Part shown: positions 46,408 to 57,800 of the stretch, piece by piece | Layout of the letters: each line of letters begins with the position of its first letter | Position numbering within the stretch: the stretch's first letter is position 1 | From: Branchinecta lynchi | Lineage: Eukaryota > Arthropoda > Branchiopoda > Anostraca > Branchinectidae | Assembly: GCA_023053575.1 (NCBI GenBank) | Contig: JAKZAP010000014.1 | Coordinates: forward strand, 17,138,938 to 17,202,937 | Length of the DNA stretch: 64,000 bases | Direction of reading: 5' to 3' | The notes under the pieces: model-generated | What the model was told of the DNA's origin: nothing | The model's database searches: none | Seen by the model: the letters and a program-made list of their open reading frames with translations, nothing else | Program-made: the position numbers and the translations under genes

Positions 46408-48440
46408 AACAAGAGCTGGAAGCTCATATGGCACTTGCAAGGCTTGGTAAAAGGAAGAAAGTAGGAATTCGCCAATTTGTGGGTTTGTTGTGATCATTTG
46501 TAAGCAAAACCCTTGAGATAAGAATGACGATGGATCCTTGGAAATCACGAGAATGTATCGTTTATTAAATTTTTCTTTTTTTGCACTTGGCTCAACCCAA
46601 ACCCTTGAGGCAAAAACGACCCTGCCCTATTAGGATCATGAATGTATATGGTTTGGTCAAAGCGGTTTTTTTTTTTACTTTTCAGTTAAGATGCGCACTT
46701 TACGGGTGCTAGAAATTCATTTCCAAGCAGAACTTTTTTGGCAAAAATGGTCATGGGCCCATGGGGATCATTCTGGACCCCCCTTGAACTCCCCCCACAT
46801 TGACCGGATCCTGTCAGCACTAGAAATGGATATCTGAGACTTGAATACTTTCCGAATATCAATTTTCATTAAGATCCGATTCCCCATTCAAAAGTTGGAC
46901 ATGCCTCAAGATTCCCCCTCCTTCCTCCCCCCCCCTCGATGGTCAAATCGGAGAGACGACTGTTCTTCAATTAAAATTACGGAGTCGCTGATATGCCTGC
47001 CATGTTTCATCGTCCTAGCACATCTGTAAGCATCTTAAGTCGGTATCACCGGAATTCCAGAATCCTCCCTCCAACTCTCCTTACAGTTTTCGGATCCGGT
47101 CTGGCCTTGTCAACTCTATATCTAGGGCTTGTTCCCACTAAATTTCATTCCGATCCGTCCACTCTGAACATGTCACAAGATTTCCGTTTCCCCCCTCCAA
47201 CTCCCCCAAAGTCCGGATCGATGCCAGACTTCAGTTGCGGTATCTGAGATACGAGATTTTTCCAAGTATCAAGTTTCATTAAGATCCGATTCCCCGTTCA
47301 AAAGTTATAAATACGTCAATATTCCGGGCTCCCGTTCTCTCCACTCCTCCCACAGTGGTCGGATCGTGGAAGTGACTGTTTCCAAGTTATTTTGGTCGGG
47401 TCGCTAATATGCATGCCATGTTTCATCGTCCTAGCACATGGGTAAGCATCTTAAGTGGGGATCACGACTGGGGAAGTGACTACTTCCAAAGTTAGGTTGG
47501 TTGGGTCCATATACCTGCCACCTGCTTAGTTTTTTTCGTCCTAGAACATGTGTAAGCATCTTTAGTCGGGATCACCGGAATTCCGGAACCCTCCCTCCAA
47601 CTCCCCCCACAGTGCTCGGATCCGGACCGGTCTTGTCAACCCTGTGTCTAGGGTTTGTGCTTGTTCTTCCTACCAAGCTTCATCCCGATCTGACCACTCT
47701 GACCATGTCACACGAATTCCGGTTCTCCCCTCTAACTCCCCCCACAGTCATCGGATCCATTCCCGACATGAAGTGTGACATGTGAGACACGAGGTATTTC
47801 CAAATATCAAGTTTCATGAAGATCCAATTCCCCGCTCAAAAGTTATAAAATAGGTCAATGTTCTGTATTCCACCTCCCTCCACTCTCCCCACGGTGGTCG
47901 GATCAGGTAAGTGACTATTTCCAAGTTACTTTGATCGGGTCCTGAATATGACTGCCAAGTTTTATCGTCCTAGCATATTGTAAGCATCTTAGTGGGGATC
48001 AGCGGAATTCCGGTGACTCCCCCCACAGTACTCGAATCCGATCCGGTCTTGTCAACTATGTATCTAGGACTTGCGCTCGTTCCTTCCACCAAGTTTAATC
48101 CCAATCCGTCAACTTTGAACATGTCACACGATTTCCATTTCCCCCCTCTAACTCCCCCAAAAGTCACCGGATCCATTCTGGACTTGAAGTGTGACATCTG
48201 AGACACGAGGTCGTTTTAAATATCGAGTTTCATTAGGATCTGATTACCCGTTCCAAAGTTAAAAGTTCCCCAAGTTTCCGGATTCCCCTTCCCTCCACTA
48301 CGGTGGTCGGATCGGGGAAGTGACTATTTCCAAATTAGTTTGGTTGGGTCCCTTCTGGAAGAACTCTAACTCGAGAACGACCGACAGACCGAAAAGTGAA
48401 CGGTATGTGGCACTTGAGCGGAGCTGCAAGTGCCATAAAA
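46408..48440 (-). mobile_element. Helentron-like family A element A7
   Basis: Minus-oriented copy from aacaagagctggaagctcat to the left hairpin ggcacttgagcggagctgca, agtgcc (48410-48435). It has degenerate modules with atcaagtttcat-aagatcc and a shortened gaccgacagaccga tract near 48380. It is more diverged than A2, A4 and A5. Confidence 0.78.
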
Positions 48441-50107
48441 CTTCGGCCAAGTTCCATATAGCGATCGCAATTTCTGTCCGTACGTCGGTCTGTCGGTCGG
48501 TCCGGGTTTTGCTAGTTTGGGCACTTCCACATAAGCTAGGACGCATAAACTTGGCAGGTATATCAGGGACCCCAAAGGATTTAAGTTAGAAATAGTGACT
48601 TCCCCGGTCCGAGCGTTGTGGGGGGAGTGGAGGGAGGGGGAATCGGGAATATTGAGGTATTTATAAATTTTGAACGGGTGATTGGATCTTAACGAAACTT
48701 TATATTTGAAAAGCCCTCGTGTCTCAGACGACCCACTTCAAATCCAAACCGGATCCGGTAACTTTGGGGGGAGTTGGAGGGGGGACCGGAAATCTTGGGA
48801 AACGCTAGAATGGAGAGATCGGGATGAAAATTGGTGGGAAGAACAAGCACAAGTCCTAGATACATCATTGACATAATCGGACCGGATTCGAGCATGGGGG
48901 GGGGGGGGATTCTGGTGATCCAGCGAGTTCGGTACTTCCTGATGTAATAGGATGATGAAACTCGGCAGGAGTATGAGGGATCCGAATTGACAGACTTGAG
49001 AACAGTCGTTTGCACGATCCGAACGTCATGGGTGGACTGAAGGAATGGGGAATCCGGAATCCAGTAGCGTTTATAACTTTCGAACGAGCGATCGCATTTG
49101 AATGAAACTTGGCAAGTGGAAAGGTTTGGCTATTGTCTCAGATGTTCCGTGTAAAGTTCAGACCGGATCTGATAAAAAAAAAAAAAAAATTTGGGGGGGG
49201 GGCTAGATGGGGGCACCGGAATTCTTTTGAAACGCTTAGTGTCGAGGGATCGGGATGGAATTTGGTGGGAAGAATAAGTATTAGATAAGTTCTTGACAGA
49301 ACCTGATCGTATTTGGGCTCGTTGGGGAAGTTGGAGGGAGTTTCCCGGAATCCCGGTGATCGCGAGATAAGATACTTCCAGATGTGCTAAGCACTATAAA
49401 ACTTGTCAGGCATATTAGTGACCCGGCCAAATATTTTTAAGGACCCGACACAGTGCCCTAGGAAGACTTCCGTTCTTGGATCCGAGCATTTTCCGGGGAG
49501 TTGAGGGAGGTGGAATCCGGAAATTACTGACTTCTGTAGGTTGCGGAAAAATGGTTCGATTCACGTGAAACTTTACGGGTGATAAGAACTGATGACCTAG
49601 ATATGCAAAGCGTGTGTACGAACTCCATGCGGCCACGATTGGGGGAGGGGGAAAACTTTGTGTCCGGAAACTTCGTGACATGCACATAAACCAAACGGAT
49701 GGGCAGAATGGGATTCAAGTTGGACAGTAACAGGTTTATGCGGCCTGGATTTGACATTTGGCGTCTAAACCGGATCTGGCCAAGGTAAGAGGACCATGAA
49801 GCGGGAACCGACAATTTTCAGGTATGCTCCGATTCGAGTTAAACTTGATGGACGGGAAGAGGAGATGTTAGAGATGCGATGTTTACGTGCCCGAGTCGTG
49901 TTTGGCCACAGTGAGTTGATTTGAATGGAACTTGGAAAATAGAGAGATCGTATGCCTTGGATGGCACATTTTAGTGTCTGGGCGGAACCGAGCAATGTGG
50001 GGAGGAGCATTGGAATTCCCGGAAAAGTACCAGATTTATTTTCTCGTTTCTCGTTTGTTACGAGAAGGGGACTAGTAACAAGTGCCATATGAGCTCTTAG
50101 CTCTTGT
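48441..50107 (+). mobile_element. Helentron-like family A element A8, abutting A7
   Basis: It begins with a truncated hairpin cttcggccaagttccatata directly after the left end of A7. The GTCY tract is at 48474-48502. Degenerate modules follow, and the end is caagtgccatatgagctctt, agctcttgtt. The two elements meet left end to left end. Confidence 0.78.
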
Positions 50108-51300
50108 TATTTTTTACCGATATATTAATAATTTTTATGTCGCTCAGGTCTTTTTGACAGTTCTCACTAATTACATCTTGGTCTACACCGAAAGAATATC
50201 CTGACAAAAAACAAAGAGGAAGTAATGGTTTTCTGCAGATTGTGGCTAATGTTGTGATCCGCGGAGAAAACTAAGAACATATATGGATAGACAATGCATT
50301 CTTGCTCTCAAATCAGCTGAATTGACTATTATTTATTTACTTATTCTGTGGGCTAGGCTACGACTTCCGAGCTAACTTCTATCGAATTCTATCGAATTTC
50401 CATTCTTTTCGGATTCAAGACTGCTCAACTGTCCGTTCAAACAATATAGTTCAGATTTGGATTCAGCATGTATTTCTTAGTTCGAATCTATAATCAACTC
50501 CACAAACAGAACTTTCGATTTGGTCTGATTCTGTGCAAACTGCTAATCCGTCGAGGAAATAAAATAAAATTAATAAAATTATAAATTTACCCATATACTG
50601 AAACTGTAATGGACTTCAGACTTTTACCCACACCAAATTTCCGGTTGACCTGTAGCCTATCTGTGACCGGAATCTGACCAAAGTCAACAATCTTGTACAA
50701 AAGCTTTCTCTGAAGGATCTTCAAGACTTCTCGTGCCTACAAACGAGCGGACGGATAGACTTTACGAAGTCATACGTATCCGTCACCAACGTCTTGGGAT
50801 CCCAGGAAGATGCTCCGTTTTTGGCCAGAGGTTCCCCGCATCACGATCTTTTGCCTCGCATCACCCCCTGTTTCTTTTGTGCTTCTGTTGATTACTATGA
50901 AACAACGAAATTTTATCCGGATAGAACTATGCATTGCGTTTAGAGAATAGATGGACAAAATACGTCGGAGACCAGTGTTGCCATGTGTAACACATTTGGT
51001 GCTTTTCAACGCTTTTTGCCTCTGGGTGACACCGTGACACTTTTTCTCTGAAGGTACGAGTTACACTTTTTGGGTCAGAAAAACACTTTTTCCATTTATT
51101 AAACTGACTGATTACCGCCGCCATAACACTGCCAAAACATATACTTTACTTTTGTTTAGCATCCAATAACAGTTTGAAGCCTTAAATAAAGCTCATTTCC
51201 GATTAACCTTGTTACAAAACTGTATTTCAAAAATGTTGTTTCAGTTATTACCAATTATTCGTATTTTGCGCGTTGTGCAGCAGGAATGCACAATAACAAA
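50108..51300. other. Spacer with a degraded minus-oriented B copy
   Basis: From about 50420 to 50808 there are B features in reverse: modules with ccggttgac and accggaatc, a degenerate GACR tract, and gtcttgggatccca (50791-50804). The rest (50809-51300) has no recognised gene. Confidence 0.5.
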
Positions 51301-51810
51301 TATTCCTTGAGCCCAAGCTGACTTTGAAACATAAATTCAAATAATGTATACAACGGATACGTCAGCTACTATGCTTCATCAGCGATATTTTGGCCCTTCT
51401 TGGTAAGGGTCCTTGTCAGGCTTTCGATCTTCAGGGTCAACTTCGGGGAAGGAAAACGAACTTGTAACAAATAAATTAAGATTCTACCGACAATAATATC
51501 TTATTCTGGCAAATTACATTAATAAAAAAAAAATTCCTGTCATTGCCCCAACCGTGCAGCAAAAACAGTGGCCGTGTCAAAAATTAAATCTCAGGACTCG
51601 TTTTTTCCCTATAGTGGTATTTGAAAGTAATTTGCCCGAATAAGATATTTATAGTAGACAGAAGCTTCAGTTATTTATCACAGGTTTGTTTCCTTCCCCG
51701 ACGGCCCGAAGTTGACCCTGAAGATCGACAGCCTGGCGAGGAACCTTGACAAGGAGGGCCAAAATTCCCTGATGAAGCATCGTTGCTAACGTATCCGTTG
51801 TCTTCATTAT
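51301..51810. repeat. Foldback element F4
   Basis: Left outer sequence tattccttgagcccaagctg begins an arm that runs to about 51535, and its inverted partner lies at about 51590-51800. Landmarks cagcgatatttt-ggcccttc and acttcggggaaggaaa are as in F1. The arms are more diverged than in F1. Confidence 0.75.
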
Positions 51811-52313
51811 TAGAATATATGCACAGAAACAATTCGAGGTGTCAAAAAGCACCTTTTTGTCAGCAATTGTGACACTTTCATGAGTTGAGCTCTTGACAAC
51901 ACTGAGACAGAGAAACAATTTGTTTGATTGGTAATAAAAGTGATTGGTGATTTGTCTCTAGCCTGGATGGCAGGGGCGTCACGACTGGAGGGGAAGCCCG
52001 CCCCCCCCCCCAGTCTAGTACACTAGCCCTTTTTCAGGCACAGTGCTTAAACGTCTAGCACCATGCCTGGGTGCTAGACGTTCAAGCACTATACCTTGGA
52101 TTTCATGTCTGTTTCATGTATGGGGCATGGATTTCAGTATACAGTGCATACATCAAAAAAACAGTTTCTGTCATGACAACTGAGCACCAGCTCGGACAGG
52201 GCTGAAATTACTACCATGAATTAGAGAAATCAAAGACAATCCTTTATATATTTTTCACAACAAAAACAAAAGGGCTTGGCTGATGACAGGTGTGAAAAAC
52301 CTCATTTCCTTTT
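51811..52313. other. Spacer with hAT-like end and a strong hairpin
   Basis: A family L left terminus, caggggcgtcacgactgg, is followed by a C-run (51970-52011), with no right end seen. A perfect-looking stem-loop lies at 52043-52089 (gtgcttaaacgtctagcac pairing with gtgctagacgttcaagcac). It is just downstream of the minus-strand ORF. Confidence 0.5.
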
Positions 52314-52562
52314 CTACATAGTCAAGGGTTTTGCATGCAAAGTTGGCCGCACTGAGTCGTCTAGAAGGAATCTCAATAGGGAAAGCAGGGACCATGCCAG
52401 CGTTTTGGCACTAACATTTGTCTCGGCTGCAAAATACTCGGACGCAAACTTCTTTATAACATCGTCTTCAATACCTAATTCCAGGCATTTCTGCAGAAAA
52501 TTCAGCATTGACTGGTAAAATAATCCTGCCCAAGGCAGTGCATCTTCTTCACTTGACGCCAT
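52314..52562 (-). CDS. Small helical protein or first exon, minus strand
   Basis: The ATG on the minus strand is at 52562 and the frame stops at 52314-52316 after 82 codons. The peptide MASSEEDALPWAGLFYQSML is followed by acidic, amphipathic helices (ELGIEDDVIKKFASEYF, LAWSLLSLLRFLLDD), a composition typical of a real protein and unlike the repeat frames nearby. The alternating helix pattern is reminiscent of COMM-domain proteins' N-terminal halves, but that is only a guess. It could be complete or a first exon with a donor such as tat|gtagaa. It is transcribed away from the + gene at 53285. Confidence 0.45.
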   Translation of the reverse strand: MASSEEDALPWAGLFYQSMLNFLQKCLELGIEDDVIKKFASEYFAAETNVSAKTLAWSLLSLLRFLLDDSVRPTLHAKPLTM

Positions 52563-53284
52563 GCCATATGGTGACCTTCACCGGAAAATCCAACGGTTGA
52601 GCGCTAACCGACGATGGATCTTTGGAAACTCAACCGAAACGTTTGACAATAAAGTTGAACCAGTCAGCGACTTCCTGTCATTGCTCCCAAGGAGCTCATT
52701 GCTTGGAATGACCACTTAAATCATGTTTGTTGTGCTTCTATCTCAAGCCATGGGGCCTGAAAAGGCAGGAGTGTTTCGTAAATTTTTGATAAAACATGGC
52801 AGAAGATTAGCTGTGGTCAGAGTAGATTGTGAAATTGTCCTAAAAACATCTGAGGAATCTACCACAAACCTCAAATTTTTGGAGACACTATGCCAAATGC
52901 TGTGTATAACTGGCGTTTGGTATAGTGTTTCGTCTAACACTATGTACCCTGTGAGCTATATACCATAACCCAGTAACTTATTGATATTTGGCCACAGTTA
53001 GGGTAGACTAGCTATAGGCAGCTTACAGGTAGGTATCCGGCATTTGGCATAGAGTATCCAGCATTAGGCATAGGGTATTCAAAAATCAGGGGTTTATGGT
53101 AGACTACATTTTTTTGTTCAAAACATTAAGCCAAGAACTGCACTTTCCAAAGTTACAATCAGAAGTACCATGTGTCTATTGTAATTGTAGTCGCAAAGAT
53201 GTTAAACTATTTATATTTTGTAGAAGATGAGTCTGTAGGCCCAGTCAGGTCCTGTCAACAAGGGGACCTCACTACGCTGCAAAA
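52563..53284. promoter_or_regulatory. Candidate bidirectional promoter region
   Basis: This 722-bp interval separates two oppositely directed predicted starts (52562 minus, 53285 plus). I found no convincing TATA element. A + frame at 52723-52968 (GPEKAGVFRKFLIKHGRR) is protein-like but has no clear splice partner. A short 21-bp duplication (atccggcatttggcatagag / atccagcattaggcataggg) lies at about 53037-53078. Confidence 0.3.
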
Positions 53285-53481
53285 ATGGAACCGAATGCAC
53301 AAGGAGAAGGGGAAAATGTAGCCAACAACAGCCATTCAAATAGCCAATCGGGAAAGCCAAGAAGCATTGTTTACAAGAAGAATGATGTTGCTCGGGATAG
53401 GATTCATCAGGAGATCAAGAATGTGATTGAAGGAACTGTTGCCCAGTTCAAAAGTTCTCTCCAGGCTGAGTTGCAGCGAAG
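53285..53481 (+). CDS. Unknown gene, first coding exon
   Basis: The start aaaaATGG has a good Kozak context and an in-frame TGA lies about 60 bp upstream. The peptide begins MEPNAQGEGENVANNSHSNS and continues with a basic, helical segment (YKKNDVARDRIHQEIKNVIE, then FKSSLQAELQR). The donor aag|gtgaga ends the exon in phase 2, after 65 full codons. I do not recognise the family. The low-complexity N-terminus followed by a helix suggests a nuclear or scaffolding protein, without firm basis. The next exon with a compatible phase lies 7.8 kb away, beyond the A9/C2 insertions. Confidence 0.6.
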
Positions 53482-54876
53482 GTGAGAGCTACTTACTAAT
53501 TCAGATCTCCTTGGATTACGAACACATACTACATTGAACCCATCTGACACAGCTCTTCTGGGTCCTTAGCGATAGCTCTCAGTAAACCAAAGAAAATACA
53601 ATGTAAGCAATCCGGCTACACTTTGTATTGCTGCAGCGTGTCATCTGCTAGAAGGTATTAGTGCTGCGGGCAACCTGCTCTCGTTCAGAAGCTGGTGCGT
53701 ACACAGCTTCAACCTGGCCTCTTTTTATGGCACTTGAATCCTCTGGCTCAGTGCCATATACCGATCACAATTCCGTCTTTCGGTCGGTCCGAGTTTTTTG
53801 TCACACTTTTTCGAGTTAGGGTACTTCCAAATGTGCTAGGACAATGAAACTTGGCAGGCATATCAGGGACCCGACCAAACTAACCTGGAAATAATCAGTT
53901 TCCCGATCCGACCATATGCGGGGGAGTGGAGGGCGATGGAAACTTGAAAATTGAGGGCATTTTGTTACACTTTTTCGAGTTAGGGTACTTCCAGATATGC
54001 TAGGACTATGAAACTTGGCAGGCGTATCAGAGACCCGACCAAACAAACTTAGAAATAATCAGTTTTCCGATCGACCATTTTTTTTTGGGGGGGGGGGGAA
54101 TGGAGGGCAGGGGAATCCGGGAAATTGAGTAGTGTGACTTTCGAACGGGTGATTGGATTCTAATGAAACTTAATAACTGAATAGATTATATATCTGTGAT
54201 GTCCCGGTTAAAGTCTTGACCGGATTCGGTAGCCAGGGGGGAGTTGGGGGGGGGAGACCGGAAATTTCAAGAAACGGTTAGAATGCAGGGATCGGAGTGA
54301 AACTTGCTGGGAAGAACAAGCATCTGCTCTACATAAACGTTTAGACTATTGTGCTGGACCCGGACACTTAGGGGGGGGGGGGGGGGTCCCGCAATTCCGG
54401 TGATGGCGGTTTTGGGGGTTTTCACGATGAAACTTGGCAGGCATATCAAGGACCCGATTAAACTGACTTCAAACTACAAATTTTGTCGATCTGATAATGA
54501 TGGGGGGAGTGGAGGGAGGGGAATCTGGACTATTCAGTCATGCGTAACTTTGGAACAGGAACTTTGAAAAATATGTGACCTGCTTAGAATAGAGAGATCG
54601 GGATGGAACTTTGTGGGAAGAACAAACAGATGCTCTAGGTAAATCATTTACTGAATCGGATTGGCTACGGACACCGTGGGGGAGTTGGGGGGGGGCGGAA
54701 ATCTCCAGAAACGGTTAGAATGGAGGGATCGGAGTGAAACTTGCTAGGAAGAACAAAGATCTGCTCCATGTAAATCTTTTACACAATTTGACTGGATTCG
54801 GACACTTGAGGGGGGGGGAGGGGGTTTCCCAGAATTCCTTTTTTTGTGTTTTTCACGACGAAACTTGGTCCCGGAC

Positions 54877-57800
54877 GGGATGATGTCTCTACGTAGACAC
54901 GACACTACGAAGACACGACACTACATCGAAACGAAAAAAGTGTCAGTACATGGACACGTCACTACAGAGACACGACGGTACGAAGACCGACACTACATTG
55001 ACACGACGGTACAGGTACCGACGCTACATGGACACGACGGTACAAGTACCGACACTACATAGACACGACGGTACAGGTACCGACACTACGTAGATATTTT
55101 TTGATTTTCGACGTAGTGTCGGATTTTGTCCTCATAGTGACGTGTCCACGTAGTGTCGTTCGACGTACCGTCGTGTCTACGTAGTGTCGTTCGATGTACC
55201 GTCGTGTCTACGTAGTGTCGTTCGATGTACCGTCGCGTCTACGTAGCGTCGTTCGACATACCGTCGTGTCTATGTAGTGACGCCTTTTCGTTTTCGACGT
55301 AGTGACGTGTCTTCGTAGTGTCGGGCCTTTGTTTTTCTTCGTTCTGACGTGTCCATGTAGCGTCGTGTCCCTGTAGTGTCGGAAATTTGTAACTCTTCCA
55401 TATCGAAATTCCAGCTTAGGATACTGTCCAGGATTTTTTTTTTTTTTTTTACATGTTTAAGTTCAAAATAACAATAAAGTTTCTGCCTGCTCCCCCAACG
55501 CGTACGCCACACAACACTAGATGACACCCCAACCTTGTCTCTGCTAACTGTTAAAATTTGGCTTTGGTTTGTGTGTCTGTGGGATCTCGATTTCGGGCCC
55601 TCATAAGAAAGCGAGGACTATGAAATTTTGTACCCAAAGAAAGCTTAGGGCCTGAAATAGACAGAAACAAGTCCGGTTGCGATCCGACCCATAGGTTAGG
55701 GGAGGGGGAGGGGGGGGGCTTTCCAGAATTCAATGATCAGCAAATAGACCCGAAAAGATGGTCGGGTCCAAACCAAACTTGGTTGGAACTAAGAGCTAGG
55801 ATTCTAGTTGTGTCTCTTTAGGAGTCCGAACCAAATCCGGCCTCTGTGGGGGGAGCGAGTCTGTAAGCTCTTGCCAGCAGCCTATCTGCTAGGAGCGCTG
55901 GCGGAATTCAAAGATGATACGCGTATAATTAGCGGTAAAAAAATAATCCAAACTCAGCCACGTGCGGATTTTCATCACGGTTTTTCATCGGGTTTTCATC
56001 ATTTTCACGGGTTTCACGATCGATGAGGATTATAAACCCTTTGGGATGACCAGCAGACTGTAATTTAGGATTTTCAGTCTAAAAGCTTGTTCACACGGGA
56101 CCGAAATAAACGCGTATACAGCGGCTGACCTGCTCAGTACGACGTATCAACTGTTGCAAAACTGCAAAACTTCCGAAATTTCGAATATTCTCTTTGTTTG
56201 TAACAAAATGTATGAAATTAACACAAAACATCTTGTGGGTGTGTCACAGCCAAATAGTTGACAGATTTCAGGCGACTTAGCAATTTTAACTCATAAAGCA
56301 AATAAAATTAATTTAAATATTTTCATGTTTATATGAGAACATAAGGGATAATTATCTATAAAATAAATAATACGAAAACAGAATGCAACTTTTATTATTG
56401 TTCAGTCACTTTTTAGCGAGGGCTGAATAGGAAAATCAAGCATAAACAGAACATCCGCTGATGTACCTTTTTCGAAATCGTTTAGTAATCCTCGGATGAA
56501 AAACCATGCTATGTCCAACATCGGTCTGACAGAATTTGAACTGGATTGACCTAACACTCACCGAGTTTGACTAATTCCCGTAAATACGGTTTGTATACTA
56601 TCCCTTGAGACATCAAAGGTCGCATTCCGAGAATTCACCTTATCGCAATAATACGCGCCTATTTGGAAGATCGACCGCTGTTTGTTTTTTTTTCAACCGG
56701 TAAGTACGCGCGTAAATCAGCCGATAATCGAGAATTGGCAGCTGTTTCGGCCCCGTGTAACAAGCTATAACTTGACGATATTCAGGATAATCCAGTTCAG
56801 ACCAATCAAAACTTCCAAACAGAACCGTCAACAAAACTTGGTGGGGTTCTAATTATGCCACTTTGGAAGTCAATCCGGCCTCTCTTGTAGGAGTGAATCT
56901 GTAAATTCTTGCCGTCAGCCCATCTGCTGGATCCCCTGACGGAATTCACAGATATACGCGCGTAATTAACGGTAAAAAGAACAAGACCAAAGGTTACGAT
57001 GGGATCCCAAAAAATTAATATTTGATCCAGACAAATTTAATTTTACCTATTTACATTTTTGTGTTGCGAGAGCAACACTTTGTTTTTGTCCTAAGGTTGT
57101 TTTTTTTCCTATGCCGCCGATTTCATTTTATTCCTAGTAACTGGTAAGGGTCTAACCTGTGCGGATTTTACGGAAAGTGTGGACCTTAGGCCGGATTGAT
57201 GAATATGACGTTACATTTTGGAAAGCTCAGAACTCTTGCCTGGGGCCAATAAGGATGGTTTTTGCTCGTCCTCGAACCAGAGCCTACGGTGTGCGAAGTG
57301 AAGTGGATTTATATAGGCCATGTCAGAGAGGACTATCTGAAGTTGTGTAGCGAACCTTTCGTTTCATCAAACCATGTTACTGCTTTCGAGTGGAAAGCTC
57401 CGTTCTAGCACGCAAGCAAGCAGGCACCAGTTTCAAATTGAAGATGGACTAAAATCTGTAAGTGTTAAATATATGCGGCAGTTACCCCGCCCCACAGCCA
57501 ACATATCTTCTTTGAGTGATAAAAAGAAAAACCTACAGAAACAAAAAAGTGGCTTTTTGACACGGGTCCGAAAGTGCTGCCATCTATTGTTTCGTTTTTT
57601 TGCATTTGGGTTTGCGGTAGAGAAATGATATCAGATATGCCTCTTAAACTGCCCCTTAAAAAGTTATCTGATTGCTAAAGAAACTAGAGCTTATCCTTTG
57701 CTCCTTTCTAAGTGGTGACGTTAGAAAGTTGGCCAACTTTTGAACTAAGACAGGTAGAAATTTTTTCGACGGCAATCGATAGCCGTGGATGAGTTGATCA

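Noticed and set aside
52743..52940. Minus-strand frame antisense to 52723-52968
   Set aside because: The two strands overlap fully; neither has a splice partner, and the + strand reading looks slightly more protein-like, so neither was called as a gene.
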